Below are positions 1 to 8,420 of a DNA stretch of 15,000 bases, piece after piece (the stretch's first letter is position 1; the number at the start of each line of letters is the position of its first letter). Source of the DNA: Actinidia chinensis. Lineage: Eukaryota; Streptophyta; Magnoliopsida; Ericales; Actinidiaceae. The notes below the pieces were generated by a model that had not been told where the DNA came from, did no database searches, and was given only the letters and a program-made list of their open reading frames with translations. The position numbers and the translations under genes were made by a program. The stretch is taken from NCBI GenBank assembly GCA_009663005.1, contig CM018910.1, positions 18,225,494-18,240,493 of the forward strand, read 5' to 3'.

Positions 1-204
1 GATAAAAGTAACGTTTTATGTTCTTGAAAAGCGTGACGTGTGTTTAAAACTGATCTATTTTGATGGTTAAAAAGCATGCTTGTTTTTGATATTTTATACC
101 ATGAAATTATGAAATCATATTTGTGAAATATATGTTTTTAAGTCAACCACAATAGTTCATCGATGCCCCGTGCCTAGGGGGAGAATTTAGGGGGAGAATA
201 TTAG
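1..204 (+). other. 3' untranslated tail of a degraded retrotransposon (probable)
   Basis: AT-rich, no convincing reading frame. It ends in two copies of the purine tract AGGGGGAGAAT (176-186 and 189-199). A purine tract of this type normally sits directly in front of the 3' LTR of a plant retrotransposon and primes plus-strand DNA synthesis. The rest of the putative element lies off the left edge, so its family cannot be named. Confidence 0.3.
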
Positions 205-1001
205 TGTGGTTGCTGTAATAAGGAGGGATCTGACCAGATGATTGTGCCGGTGAATTTATACCAAAGGTTTAGGGTCGCTCCCTATGTTATAGTGTTCGTT
301 GAACAGTTAGGTGCTGTCGCAAAATTGTCAATAGTAGATGAATATAAAACTTGACGTATAGTTGGCGTACCTTGAGCATGAATCCCGTGGAGGTATTATT
401 TTATATTGGTATCTTGACTGATAGTCAAGGGATGGCCTAGGTGAAGCCAGATTGACAAAAAGGGTTTCATTTTCTATGTTGTTAAAATGACCTAATTTAA
501 TATATTTTCATGGTTGCATGTATGTTTTATATAACCTGACTCACAACTAGCCTAGTGCTGAAGACGTTGTCGAACGTAACTCATTTCAGGTGATAAAAAA
601 TGGAGGGACGCGACTGAGGCGTAGGGACCCTAGTGTACCGAGTTTTTGATTAGCGCCCGTACTGTATGAGAAGTATAGAACTTTTATATTTTGAACTCTG
701 TATAGTTGGAAAATGTGTATAGTTAAATGATACAGTGTAGTTGATAGTTGTGCGGGTTGTGAAGAACCGTATTGGTTTTGTGTATCGAAACCATGACGAT
801 ATAGTTGTATAATTGACACATCAGCTCTGTTGTTATTGGATGCTTCCCGCATGTTGTATTTCATTCAAGCAAATATGTGAATGATGTTGTAAATTCCTAA
901 CTGAATTGGTTTGGGAAGGCCTTAGTGAGATGGGATTTCATGGCCGTAACGTAGGCACTTATTATGGTGGGACCCAGTGTATAAAGGGTAAGTCCGGGAC
1001 A
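205..1001 (+). repeat. Possible 3' LTR of an unidentified retrotransposon
   Basis: The stretch starts with TGTGGTTG directly after the doubled purine tract and ends with CCGGGACA, so it has the TG...CA (TGT...ACA) ends expected of an LTR. A TATA-like TATATAA lies inside at 528-534, as expected for a U3 promoter. There is no protein-coding frame; the 92-codon minus-strand frame at 586-864 resembles nothing I recognise. The mate LTR is not in the window, so the boundaries rest only on terminal dinucleotides and the purine tract. Alternatively this is ordinary intergenic DNA. Confidence 0.35.
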
Positions 1002-1011
1002 AAAAAAACGG

Positions 1012-1227
1012 TTGATTGATCACAAAATTAGTAGTAAAATAGTACAACAACTAAAAGAGATCAAATTAGTACTTATTGAGTTTTGGGCAATGAAGGAGGG
1101 CCTTTGGTTAGCTTCTATTTATGGTTTCTGGCACTTGCTTATTGAGACCGATTCTTCCATGATTTGTAATGCTTTTTGCAAGGCGCCACCTAGGAATAGG
1201 TGCAGGATCACGAACTTAGAAAGATGA
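1012..1227 (+). pseudogene. RNase H-like domain fragment (RVT_3 type, plant LINE or host relative)
   Basis: The open frame of 71 codons contains the run EFWAMKEGLWLA at residues 23-34 and LLIETDSS at 42-49. This matches the second half of the plant RNase H-like domain found at the end of many LINE reverse transcriptases and in small host RNase H-like proteins, where the usual pattern is AELWAxxxGLxLA followed by hxxETDS. The Glu of EFW and the Asp of ETDS correspond to two of the catalytic acidic residues. The first catalytic Asp (the DGS strand) and the last part of the domain are absent, and the frame opens at TTG rather than ATG. It is a fragment between the putative LTR and the Tat element. 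Nearby frames gave no more of a LINE. Confidence 0.5.
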
Positions 1228-1253
1228 ATACACATATAAAATTTAAATTTATA

Positions 1254-1258
1254 ACTAT
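1254..1258. repeat. Left target-site duplication ACTAT
   Basis: ACTAT immediately precedes the left LTR (TGTTGTGG...). The same five bases follow the right LTR at 12340-12344. Five base pairs is the usual duplication length for Ty3/Gypsy elements. Joining the flanks across the element gives a continuous AT-rich target. Confidence 0.8.
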
Positions 1259-1968
1259 TGTTGTGGTAAAAAAATTGGGTCGGGGCTAGAAACCAACAGT
1301 CAATATTGCTCGGATCCTCGGCATGGACCTCGGATATTTGGAGGCGGACATGCACAGACAAACGAAGTAAACAGACGGGGCGAGCCGCTCAAAACCCCTC
1401 CGGCGTTGTGATCAGACCAAGGTGCTGACAGCGATAAAGAGAATTGTGGATGTTGGGCTTGTAAGAGCGTCCTTTGTTACATGGGGGAGCGGCCTTTTTA
1501 TAGACGGAGTAATGGGGGGGGCCGTGCCCATGGATCACGGCAAGATCCTCGGAAGGATATATATGGAAGGATATCTCGGAGATAGAGGAGATATATTTGG
1601 AAGATGCCATATGAAGAGTATCCCGTAAATGTCGGTGCCGTGGAGGAGAAAAATCTCGAAAGGATAGTTACCATGTATAGATGGATCTGGTGGCGTAGAG
1701 ACGGAGATTCCAAGTATTTTACCTCGTCCAAAGGCGGGAAGGGACAGGCACTTTGGCTCTGGGCGCGGCGATCTCAGTGGAGCTAGTTGGCGAAGGTTCC
1801 GTGCTGGAACGTTGGACTTGGTTTTACCTCGTCAAGGGGTTCGGAGATAACGTTTTTTGGTATCGTAAAGCGAGATGGGATTTTCATGGGATTGGTGTAT
1901 GACGATGTCCGGCCTTCATTGGGGCGAGGTACTTGGAATATTAATAGGTGAATATTTTTCCAAAATCA
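1259..1968 (-). repeat. 3' LTR of the Tat element
   Basis: 710 bp, a direct repeat of 11591-12339. Shared landmarks in order are the ACCAACAGTCAATATTGCTC block, the CTCAAAACCCCTCCGGCG block, the TATA site, the CCTCGGAAGGATATATATGG block in U3, the CCATGTATAG block, and GAATATT...ATCA at the end. On the minus strand it runs TGAT...AACA. It is 39 bp shorter than its mate, through many small indels. In both copies U3 contains the near-repeat GGAAGGATAT / GGAAGGAATAT, possibly an enhancer-type subrepeat. Confidence 0.9.
1493..1504 (-). promoter_or_regulatory. TATA box in the 3' LTR
   Basis: The minus strand reads TCTATAAAAAGG, a near-ideal plant TATA box, and the same sequence occurs in the 5' LTR. 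In the 3' LTR it could drive read-out transcription leftward into the flanking 1-1253 region. Confidence 0.6.
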
Positions 1969-1990
1969 GTAGCCACCCTACTCGAGAAGT
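1969..1990 (-). other. Degenerate polypurine tract next to the 3' LTR (position inferred)
   Basis: A plus-strand priming site is expected here. The minus strand reads AGTAGGGTGGCTAC directly before the LTR start TGAT. It is only partly purine, so either the tract has decayed or the local sequence is unreliable. Confidence 0.3.
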
Positions 1991-2049
1991 GCCGAGATGG
2001 AACAGTTGGGACTTCGAGTAAGTAAGTAAAGTTGTTTCTTCTGGCTGTG

Positions 2050-2230
2050 GTGACGCCTTAAGATGGGGCAATAATCGCGAAGCCCACGTGGAAAGGCAGG
2101 CTTAAATGCGGAAATCTGTTCGAAGCGTCCCCACAATCCCAATCGTTGTTATGAGTAGATCTGGACCGTTTGATTATCTCATATATAGAGGGCTCCCTTA
2201 TCCTTCGGTACTTTCGACCTCACTATTACT
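2050..2230 (+). promoter_or_regulatory. Promoter-like segment of antisense aORF module 1
   Basis: Contains a G-box CACGTG at 2085-2090, followed by CTTAAATGCGGA (2101-2112), a block GATCTGGACCGTTTGATTAT (from 2158), and a good plant TATA site CATATATAGAGGG at 2180-2192. The first downstream ATG is at 2231, about 45 bp after the TATA. The same blocks, in the same order, recur at 3902-4070 before the second module. An arranged pair like this suggests real promoter parts for plus-strand transcription, opposite to gag-pol. Function is inferred from sequence only. Confidence 0.5.
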
Positions 2231-3325
2231 ATGGAACCCATGCTCCGATGTCTTCAACATTCTAGGAAGCCTCATAAAATTAGTGATTGGCATGTCTACT
2301 AAGGAGACTCAAGCTCAGTGACCTCGCCAGGGGGGGCTCAAGGCCGCCACTTCTGCTTCGAAGGGTGTTGTTCTTGGAAGGATCGAGACTACTTCGTAAA
2401 AAAGGCCTTTGGAGATGGACCAAGGGAAAGCAGGTTCGCCCAATTGCGGAGGCAAAGAAGGTCTTAAAAATTGACACCGGAGACGTCTGGAGCTCCCGTG
2501 AGGCCGCCCCATTGCTTCAGGAGAGAGGCAACGTCGGTCAGGCGAACTCTTGGTTGAAGCCTTGGGCCCACAGCTTCAGTGATGGCCAGTGCGGCCACAG
2601 CTGATGAAAGAAAAGATCTGGCCAGGGTGCTTACTTCTGGGCGGCAAGGAGAAGGTGGATAGGGGGGGCCTTTTCACCTTCGATCAGGGTGGTGACCAAG
2701 TTTTTCCATGTGCTCGGCCAGGTATTGTCTTTTCCCTCAAGACGGTTTCAATTCTATTCAGTTGCGGGGGTAGGTATTTTGATTCTGTTGTAGCAGGGGG
2801 GTATTTTAGGGTCTTCTATCGCCTGTACGCAGCAGGCAAGCCTGATACTGCCGGAGGGGACCCTCAATCAATAAGGCTATAGCTGAAATCTGCCGAGAGG
2901 GAAATGGTTCGGGCGCAGAATCGGGCCATGAATTAGAGGGTGCCCTTGCGAGGAGAAGGCGAAGGGGAAGGACAGAGGCTCACAGAGATGCTGATGCTAG
3001 AGACAAGGTCATCGCGAAGTTTAGAGGCGAGGATCTCTGAGCTGGAAAAGAGCCAGTCTGTCTCGCAAGGCAGGATCATCGCCGGGTCAAGAGTCGGATG
3101 ACTTTTTAGAAGCCGTGAGGGGATCAACATCTTCTTACTTCGGCGTGGCTTTTTTGACTTCTGCAAGAAGGCAGCTCGCGCAACCAGTATCCTGATCTCG
3201 GCGTAGATCTAGAGGACGTTGAAAAGGACCAAGAATTCTCGCAAAGAGGAGGCCGAACCGAGCAAAGAACGGTCCGGAAGAAGGGCAGTCGGGGCAGAGG
3301 GGGGTTGCGCCGAACTGCTGTCTGA
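2231..3325 (+). pseudogene. Antisense aORF, module 1 (truncated or diverged, frameshifted)
   Basis: Plus-strand coding remnant between the 3' LTR and the first spacer. Open pieces: 2287-2604 (105 codons; CTG rather than an ATG opens it), 2589-2882, and a final piece from 3185 to the stop TGA at 3323-3325 that reads YPDLGVDLEDV and ends in a charged tail. Just upstream are an ELEKSQS-like acidic/coiled-coil segment near 3040 and FFDFCKKAARA near 3150, in other frames. The C-terminal pattern (QL, then an aromatic-Pro-Asp/Asn-Leu, then Asp-Leu/Val) resembles that of module 2 at 6740-6810. I find no clear copy of the N-terminal Transposase_28-like domain; only a SWKDRDYFVKK-like piece near 2380 could be its end. 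It may be an internally deleted copy of module 2 or a different aORF. No enzymatic function is proposed. Confidence 0.5.
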
Positions 3326-3440
3326 CCCCCTTTTGTATATTTTATTTTAATTTATTTTTTTTTTTTTTTTGTAACCGTGATCTTCGCTGAATAAATAATA
3401 AAAGCTGATTGATTCGCTTTCAACTGGTCGTTTTTCTTTT
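3326..3440 (+). terminator. AT-rich 3' end of aORF module 1 with T-run and polyadenylation-like signals
   Basis: Directly after the stop codon comes a T-rich stretch with 16 consecutive T (3355-3370), then AATAAATAATAAAA at 3390-3403, which contains two overlapping AATAAA polyadenylation signals on the plus strand. The position just after the ORF fits the 3' end of a plus-strand (antisense) transcript. The T-run could also be a polymerase or assembly artefact. Confidence 0.45.
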
Positions 3441-3469
3441 TGGACGTGAATTACCTCGACATGGATAAT

Positions 3470-3790
3470 AAGCTCCTGGGCGACGAGAAAGGAAAATATA
3501 CGGCGGGGATCGTCGACTGGCGGATGAATATGGTGAATGGGCGTTTCTTATCAATGGACGAAGTCTGTGTGATGGTGCAATGGATACTCAAGCCGTTCTG
3601 CCAATGAACTGGCGATCTAGATCTTTGCAATGGAACTGGCGATTCTAGATTTTTTGCAATGAACTGGAGATCTAGATCTTTTCCTAGGTGATATAATATT
3701 TTGGGCGGCATGATTTTACTTGGTAGTTCAGTTAGGAAAAAAATTTTGGGGCGCGCTAGGTAGGCGACTAGTAATCCAATCATAGGTGAT
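3470..3790. repeat. Spacer 1 with GGCGA motifs and a 26-29 bp tandem repeat
   Basis: Non-coding. Three tandem units of the type CAATGAACTGGCGATCTAG followed by AT(C)TTTTG occur at 3602-3627, 3628-3656 and 3657-3682. Units differ by one-base indels and a few substitutions. Surrounding sequence has further TGGCG/GGGCG words. The same style of spacer follows aORF module 2 at 7040-7340. The minus-strand open frame 3451-3795 runs through this repeat and is not considered a gene. Confidence 0.6.
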
Positions 3791-3834
3791 CTCAAATCAC
3801 AGAATAATAGCCATGTTCGCGGCGACCAATGCTG

Positions 3835-4075
3835 ACGTGTTTGGCAATGATGGTCCGCGGGACAGGTGTGGAGCGTCGACGGGACTCACTCCAGGAGGAG
3901 CCACGTGGATGGCGACTTAAATGCAGACCGCAACATGTTGGGTCGGCGGAAAAACATAAAAATGGTTTAATGGATGGGAACGGCGGTTTTTCACCATTCT
4001 CGGAAATCGGAACGTCGATGATCTGGGCCGTTGGGCGATCGACACAAGCCCTCCCCTATGCGATAGAAATGGGGT
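3835..4075 (+). promoter_or_regulatory. Promoter-like segment of antisense aORF module 2
   Basis: Carries the same ordered blocks as 2050-2230: GGCAATGATGG with a nearby CGCGG (3842 onward), a G-box CACGTG at 3902-3907, ACTTAAATGCAGA after it, and GATCTGGGCCGTTGGGCGAT at 4020-4039. A CTATGCGATAGAAATGGGG string (4056-4074) stands where module 1 has its TATA box and looks like a decayed TATA site. It is longer than its counterpart by short insertions. Confidence 0.45.
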
Positions 4076-4302
4076 TAACCTGTTCATTCGCACATTCGTT
4101 GATGTCGAGTGCTGCTCCGTTTTTAATTGCATCTCGCCATAAACAGTCGGCTGTCCCGTTGTATGTTCGCCAAGACCCAACCTCGGAGGCGAAGAATCTG
4201 AGCAATCCTGCATCTTGGATATCCGATCATCTAGGGGCGAAGGTCTTCTTATCGACAAATGAGCCAGTCTCCGTCGTCTCCACCAAACAAACTCCCCCAA
4301 CA

Positions 4303-6895
4303 ATGGATACCTCGAGTCTTACCCAGGAGGGTAATGCCATGTCCAGGGCCGAAATGGACAAGCTCGGACACTTATTCATTCCCCTCAGGGATACGATCCT
4401 CGGATTCCTGGGGAAGGCGAGACAACTTTTATCAGCTCGCCAAGGCGAGGTGGCATTTTACGAAGTCGTTTTTCTGGCCGGCTTAAGGGCTTCCCATCCA
4501 TCCGACATTAGGAAAATCGTGATTCAGTTACAAGATATGCCCTGCACAATTGTCTCCTAACGCGTGGTGATAAGTCATCGGTTCGACGGTGATATGGGTT
4601 ATTCAAGAGGTCACTGTCCTGTGGACGGAATTCAGGGCTTTACTCCTCAGTCCCTTACCTGATTCGGGTGGTTACTACTTAAGGTGAGGCCCGGAGAAGA
4701 ACTGTTCCGAGTATCCCGAGCAACGTGAAGGGGTGGAAGACGAGGGTTCTTTTTGCCTAGGGGCGAATGGGGAGGTCCGGAGGGAAACGACCATCCGCGA
4801 CGTACTCCGCGGGTTCCCAGATCTGGGGAATGCCAGGTAGTTCCTATTGTCTTTGTTCTAAGCCCTTATGGTCGCCTGCCATGCGATTTTCAGGGAAAGC
4901 TTGCCAATAAGTTGCCGAACCTGTCGAAGGTGGACGCAAAAGGACGGAGGCGATATTTGGGAAGGGTAGCAGCCCGGAGGCTACTTTGAAGGTGTCGAAG
5001 GTACTGGGTTCGCGGAACTTTCAGAAACACTTGCGGCTGGTTGCACGGCGCTCTCTACCAGTGGCGGAGACAACACACTTCGGGGTGGACGAGGGTTTGA
5101 GTTCGTTACTAGCGAAGACTCGGTTGGAATACCGGGAGGTTCATCAGCGGGATATCGAAGAGGCGTTTTTAAGAATGAGCCCACCCCGGTTAATATCCCT
5201 GATGAAACCCTTCTAAGGTGGGATCGGGGGGAAGGTAAAGGGCCGTTTACGGAATCTCCAATCTGGGGACGTCCGCTCCAGTTTGGATTCAGGGTCGGTT
5301 TCCATTTCGGATTCCGAGGCTACCCACAATGCTCAAATCTGATGGTATATTCTAAAAAACCAAAAATGTTTACTATTTTCTTCCTACTCTGGACATCTTC
5401 TCAGGTGCAGCATGTCGGCTCGAGCTGGTGAAACTGTGTTTTGGGTGGGGGGGGAGGGGGGGGGGGATAGGGGGGGGGCGGGGGGGAGAACACCAAGCAT
5501 TCATTTTGTCACAGGACTGGGGGGTGACAACAAACGCAAATAGAAAAACAACCTTAAAAACCAGAAAAACGACAGGGGGGGACCCCCCCATCGCCCTCTC
5601 CCCTAATTCTTCCCCTCACCCGAGTATTAAAAAAATTACAATTTTTCATAAATAACAAAATCAAAATAAAAAAAAAAAAAAACATCATGTGTTGATCTTG
5701 GGCAAAAACGCCCACTATATACAGCCAGTGGGGGGGGCGGGCAACAAAGGGGGGACCACCAACACAAACACCCCAAGGGAGAAGGAGGGGGGGGGGTGGG
5801 CGGGGGGGGGGGGGGGGGACCCCCGGGGGGGCCCCCCCCCCCCCCACAAACCCCCCACCGCGTGTGGCGCCAAAAAACCGAGGGGCAAGGCCAGGCCGAG
5901 AAGGCTCGAAGGAGAAGGACGGCCAGCCTCCACCAAGGCCGTGACTATCCGACGCGACAGTACGAGGGAAGGCTAGTTTTTTTATTTTTTTGTGGGGAAG
6001 AAGGGGGGGGGGGACGACCTTTAATCGAAATAGGCGAGATTGGACCGTCGAAGGGACAATAAGCAGTGCAAGCCCCCAGCCGCCTAAAAAAAAATTTAAA
6101 TCTAACCGAGGGTGCGAATCAATGTAGAGGGCGTGCGCGGAAGGGGGCGGGGACCTCTTCCCCTGTGGCGACATAGGATCCGAGTCTATGTCGGACCTGC
6201 TTTAGTGGCTCGGAGGCTGCCTTACGAGGGTGATTCGGCTTCCGACAGAAAGAGTTGACCAATTATACCAGAGAATGAATTGGTCGACCAAAAATATTGT
6301 CCTGCCTTGGGCCCCAGGTAACTTGTGAAAAATCTTGGTGTGTTTTTCTTTCGGCGAATACTGAGGTGTTATATGGCAGGTGGTCTTGTTCGCCTCTTCT
6401 CTGCCCTCCGCAGCCAGGAGTATCTCCACGACGAAATGTTTTTTCCAAAGGCTCGCGCAGGACTCCGCCGAGGCTGTGGAATGGTAAATTTAAATAAATT
6501 TTAAAAACTCAAAATCGAGCCCTTAAAGACGGGAGAATAAGCTGGCGAGCTTGGCGAGGAAGGTCACAGCCCTCCGGCAGGCAACGAGGTGGCCGATCTG
6601 AAGGCCACTGTGGCGGAGCTTACAAAATAACTGGCGAGGCCGAAGGGGAGCTAGCCATGAGGACTTCAAAAGCCTCGGGAGAGGAGATTTCAAGGGCGGC
6701 GGTTACAGATTCTGCTTGCGACGTATTCAGCGAGGGCTTTTGAGTTTGCAGAGGGCCAGCTCATCATCAATTCCCCAACCTCGGTTTGTTGACGTTGGCG
6801 AATATGGCGATGGACCCCAAGCTCGCCGGAAGAGGAGAAGAGGAAGGCGATGAATGAAAGAAGGAGAAGGAGAAGAGCTTGATGCGGGAGTGCTC
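4303..6895 (+). pseudogene. Antisense aORF, module 2, Transposase_28-like N-terminal domain (frameshifted)
   Basis: A long plus-strand coding remnant opposite to gag-pol. The frame open at 3829-4560 is the longest in the window, but its first part overlaps the promoter-like repeat, so the real start is more likely the in-frame ATG at 4303 or 4339. It then shows EMDKLGHLF and GEVAFYEVVFLAGLR (4444-4488), typical of the plant family called putative gypsy-type transposon (Transposase_28). Continuations in other frames include PAQLSPNAW (near 4546) and NVKGWKTRVLFA (4722-4757), matching the family's later KGWKxRFFFV signature. Further pieces are 4986-5216, a low-complexity middle (5429-5860), a VADLKATVAELTK coiled-coil segment near 6590, and a basic end closing at a stop near 6860. 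Family members are aORFs of Tat elements with unproven function. At least several frameshifts and stops break it. Confidence 0.6.
5429..5860. repeat. Low-complexity block of G, C and A homopolymers inside aORF module 2
   Basis: Long G-runs at 5445-5486 and 5789-5827, followed closely by C-runs (5819-5853), and an A-run of about 18 at 5666-5683. The G and C runs near 5800-5853 are mutually complementary and could form a strong hairpin; the G-runs also fit G-quadruplex spacing. Frames through this block translate only as poly-Gly/Pro, so they are not genes. A sequencing or consensus artefact is a serious alternative. Confidence 0.6.
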
Positions 6896-7340
6896 CCAAT
6901 TATAAAAAAAAAAACTTGGGCTTTGGTGTGTGTGTAATTTTTGTCCCTATAAATGAAAATCTTTGTTTCCCCGTTCTTTCGTTTGATGTTAATGCGACCA
7001 TAAGTAATGGCGAAGTCTCCATTAACTGGAAAATATTGGCAATTTAACAATGGGACGATCTCATTTGTTTCTGAATGGCGGATATCATTTTTCTTTAAAG
7101 GGCGGCGGACTTCAATATTGACGAGTTTTTAAATGGCCGATCTCATGAGTGGCGATTTTTCTTTAAATGGCGGAGCTCAATATTGGCGATCATTGATATA
7201 GGCGACTAATAATGCTCGACATAGAGACGGGCGATCATAAATAGGCGACATAAACAATGACGATAGCAAATCTTTTCGTTATAACGATGATCTAAAACAT
7301 GGCGAATCTTACAAATTCCTAATAATAAACTTATTTAGGG
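6896..7340. repeat. AT-rich end and spacer 2 with GGCGA-type degenerate repeats
   Basis: Begins with an A-run (6904-6915) after aORF module 2, then, from about 7040, many words of the type TGGCGA/GGGCGA separated by AT-rich pieces. A unit TTCTTTAAAGGGCGG...CTTCAATATTGACGA (7091-7126) recurs as TTCTTTAAATGGCGG...CTCAATATTGGCGA (7161-7197). No coding potential on either strand. It separates the end of pol from the antisense region and resembles spacer 1 (3470-3790). Confidence 0.5.
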
Positions 7341-7373
7341 ATGGCGAATGACGGAAGGGGTTTTCATGGACCT

Positions 7374-7740
7374 TCAGAAGTACTTTTTCAAATGCTCGGC
7401 ATTCAGGGATGTGAAAGTCTTTTTCCTCCGGGTCTTCTAACCAATAAGTCCCGGGTCGGGCGACTTTGGATGACCTTGTAAGGACCTTCCCACGTTGGGC
7501 CGAGGCTTTCCTGTATTTGGTTCTGTAGTTGACAGGGTACTTCCGCAGAAACAGACGCCCGGAAGGAATGAAGGTACCTTAAACTCTTTGATTGTAGTAC
7601 TCGGCGACTTGGGGGACATTGTAAGCCATTTGCGTGCTGGTTAGAGAGACCATCACACGAACAATATCAAGTGGGCGAAGGGTTTTTTCTAAGGTTGTTC
7701 TTTAGGTATTCCGCTCAGGAGGGGCCCGTTTCAGTGGGAG
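7374..7740 (-). pseudogene. Integrase C-terminal domain and end of pol
   Basis: On the minus strand, VAEYYNQRV (within 7582-7611), GTYWLEDPE (7426-7452) and NAEHLKKYF (7377-7403) are followed in the same frame as NAEHLKKYF by a TGA stop at 7374-7376. These are the last three landmarks of integrase in Tat elements: the YYN motif that precedes the SH3-like DNA-binding tail, the GTYxLED strand, and the WNAEHLKxYY/F end. Integrase joins element DNA to the host genome. The HHCC zinc finger and the D,D(35)E catalytic core, which should lie upstream, are absent. The pieces lie in different frames, so it is inactive. Confidence 0.8.
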
Positions 7741-7744
7741 GATG

Positions 7745-8420
7745 TCCTCAGGGGGATTCGGACAATGAAATCAAGCCAGGGCCTGGGCCTTATTGCTGTC
7801 ATTGGCTTGTATTCCATTGTGGAATTCACTTAGCTCGACGGACCATTTGAGGAAGTCGGGACCTGACGCATCGGAGCTGAAGAATATGCTTCAATGGTGA
7901 TCGTCAGGCACTATGATGGGATGGCGCTTTGAAAGTATGACGAAGTTTCCTGCGGCGATCATAGGGCGTTTAGGTGAGTTTTTCGATCTTGGTATATCTG
8001 GTGGTATCTGCTCCCAAGAAGACTTTAGAAACGTAGTAAATGCCTTTGGGACCTGATCTTCCTCTGGTGAGGCACGGCACTCACCGCGGTGGCGAGATGA
8101 CAAATATACGTAAAGATCCCACGCCGGTGGCGGGGACTGTGAGTAAGGCGGGGACCAGAGTACTCTTTCAAGCTATTGGAACGCATTTTCAGATTCTCTT
8201 CCATTGAAAGTCCTGGCGTCCTTGGATTTTGAAGAAGGGCGGCATTTGTCGCCAGACTTGGAGACAAATTGTTGAGGGCGGCTACTCGCACAATCAGCTG
8301 CTGTACTTCTCGGATACTTATGGGCCCGAACTCTCGTGATGATTAGGGCTGTATCTGATACGGGTTTTACGTCGATCCAGTTTAGTGACCAGAAATCTAA
8401 AAATTTTCCGGAAGACACTC
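7745..8420 (-). pseudogene. RT connection and RNase H domain (Gypsy type)
   Basis: Minus-strand pieces in family order: SSGKFLDFW at the start of the 8173-8418 frame (family: GKFLGFxV), FVSKSGDKC (8242-8268), an LYVYL strand near 8110, EDQVPKAF in the 7891-8103 frame (family: Q(K/R)PVYYVS), PMIAAGNFVILSKRHPIIV (family: end of helix and hxVxTDHPL strand), FLKWSVELSEF near 7850, and an NKAQALADFIV-type end near 7770. RNase H removes the RNA strand of the RNA-DNA hybrid during reverse transcription. Pieces alternate among frames, so it is broken. The acidic residue expected near VLTDHP reads as PDD in the open frame. Confidence 0.75.

Noticed and set aside
3349..3403. T-run plus A-rich stretch as a LINE or SINE tail
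   Set aside because: It directly follows the stop of aORF module 1 and shows no target duplication or LINE protein nearby; better explained as the AT-rich 3' end of the aORF.
3829..4560. Longest open frame (243 codons, plus strand) as an intact stand-alone gene
   Set aside because: Its first 150 or so codons run through the promoter-like repeat, and its end breaks off by frameshift inside a Transposase_28-like domain that continues in other frames. Kept as part of aORF module 2.
5344..5404. Possible small intron (GTATATT...TTCTCAG) in the aORF
   Set aside because: About 60 bp is short for a plant intron and the flanking frames are too disrupted to show that splicing would restore reading.
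5554..6174. 206-codon minus-strand frame
   Set aside because: It translates to poly-Pro, poly-Gly and poly-Phe produced by homopolymers; no domain is seen.
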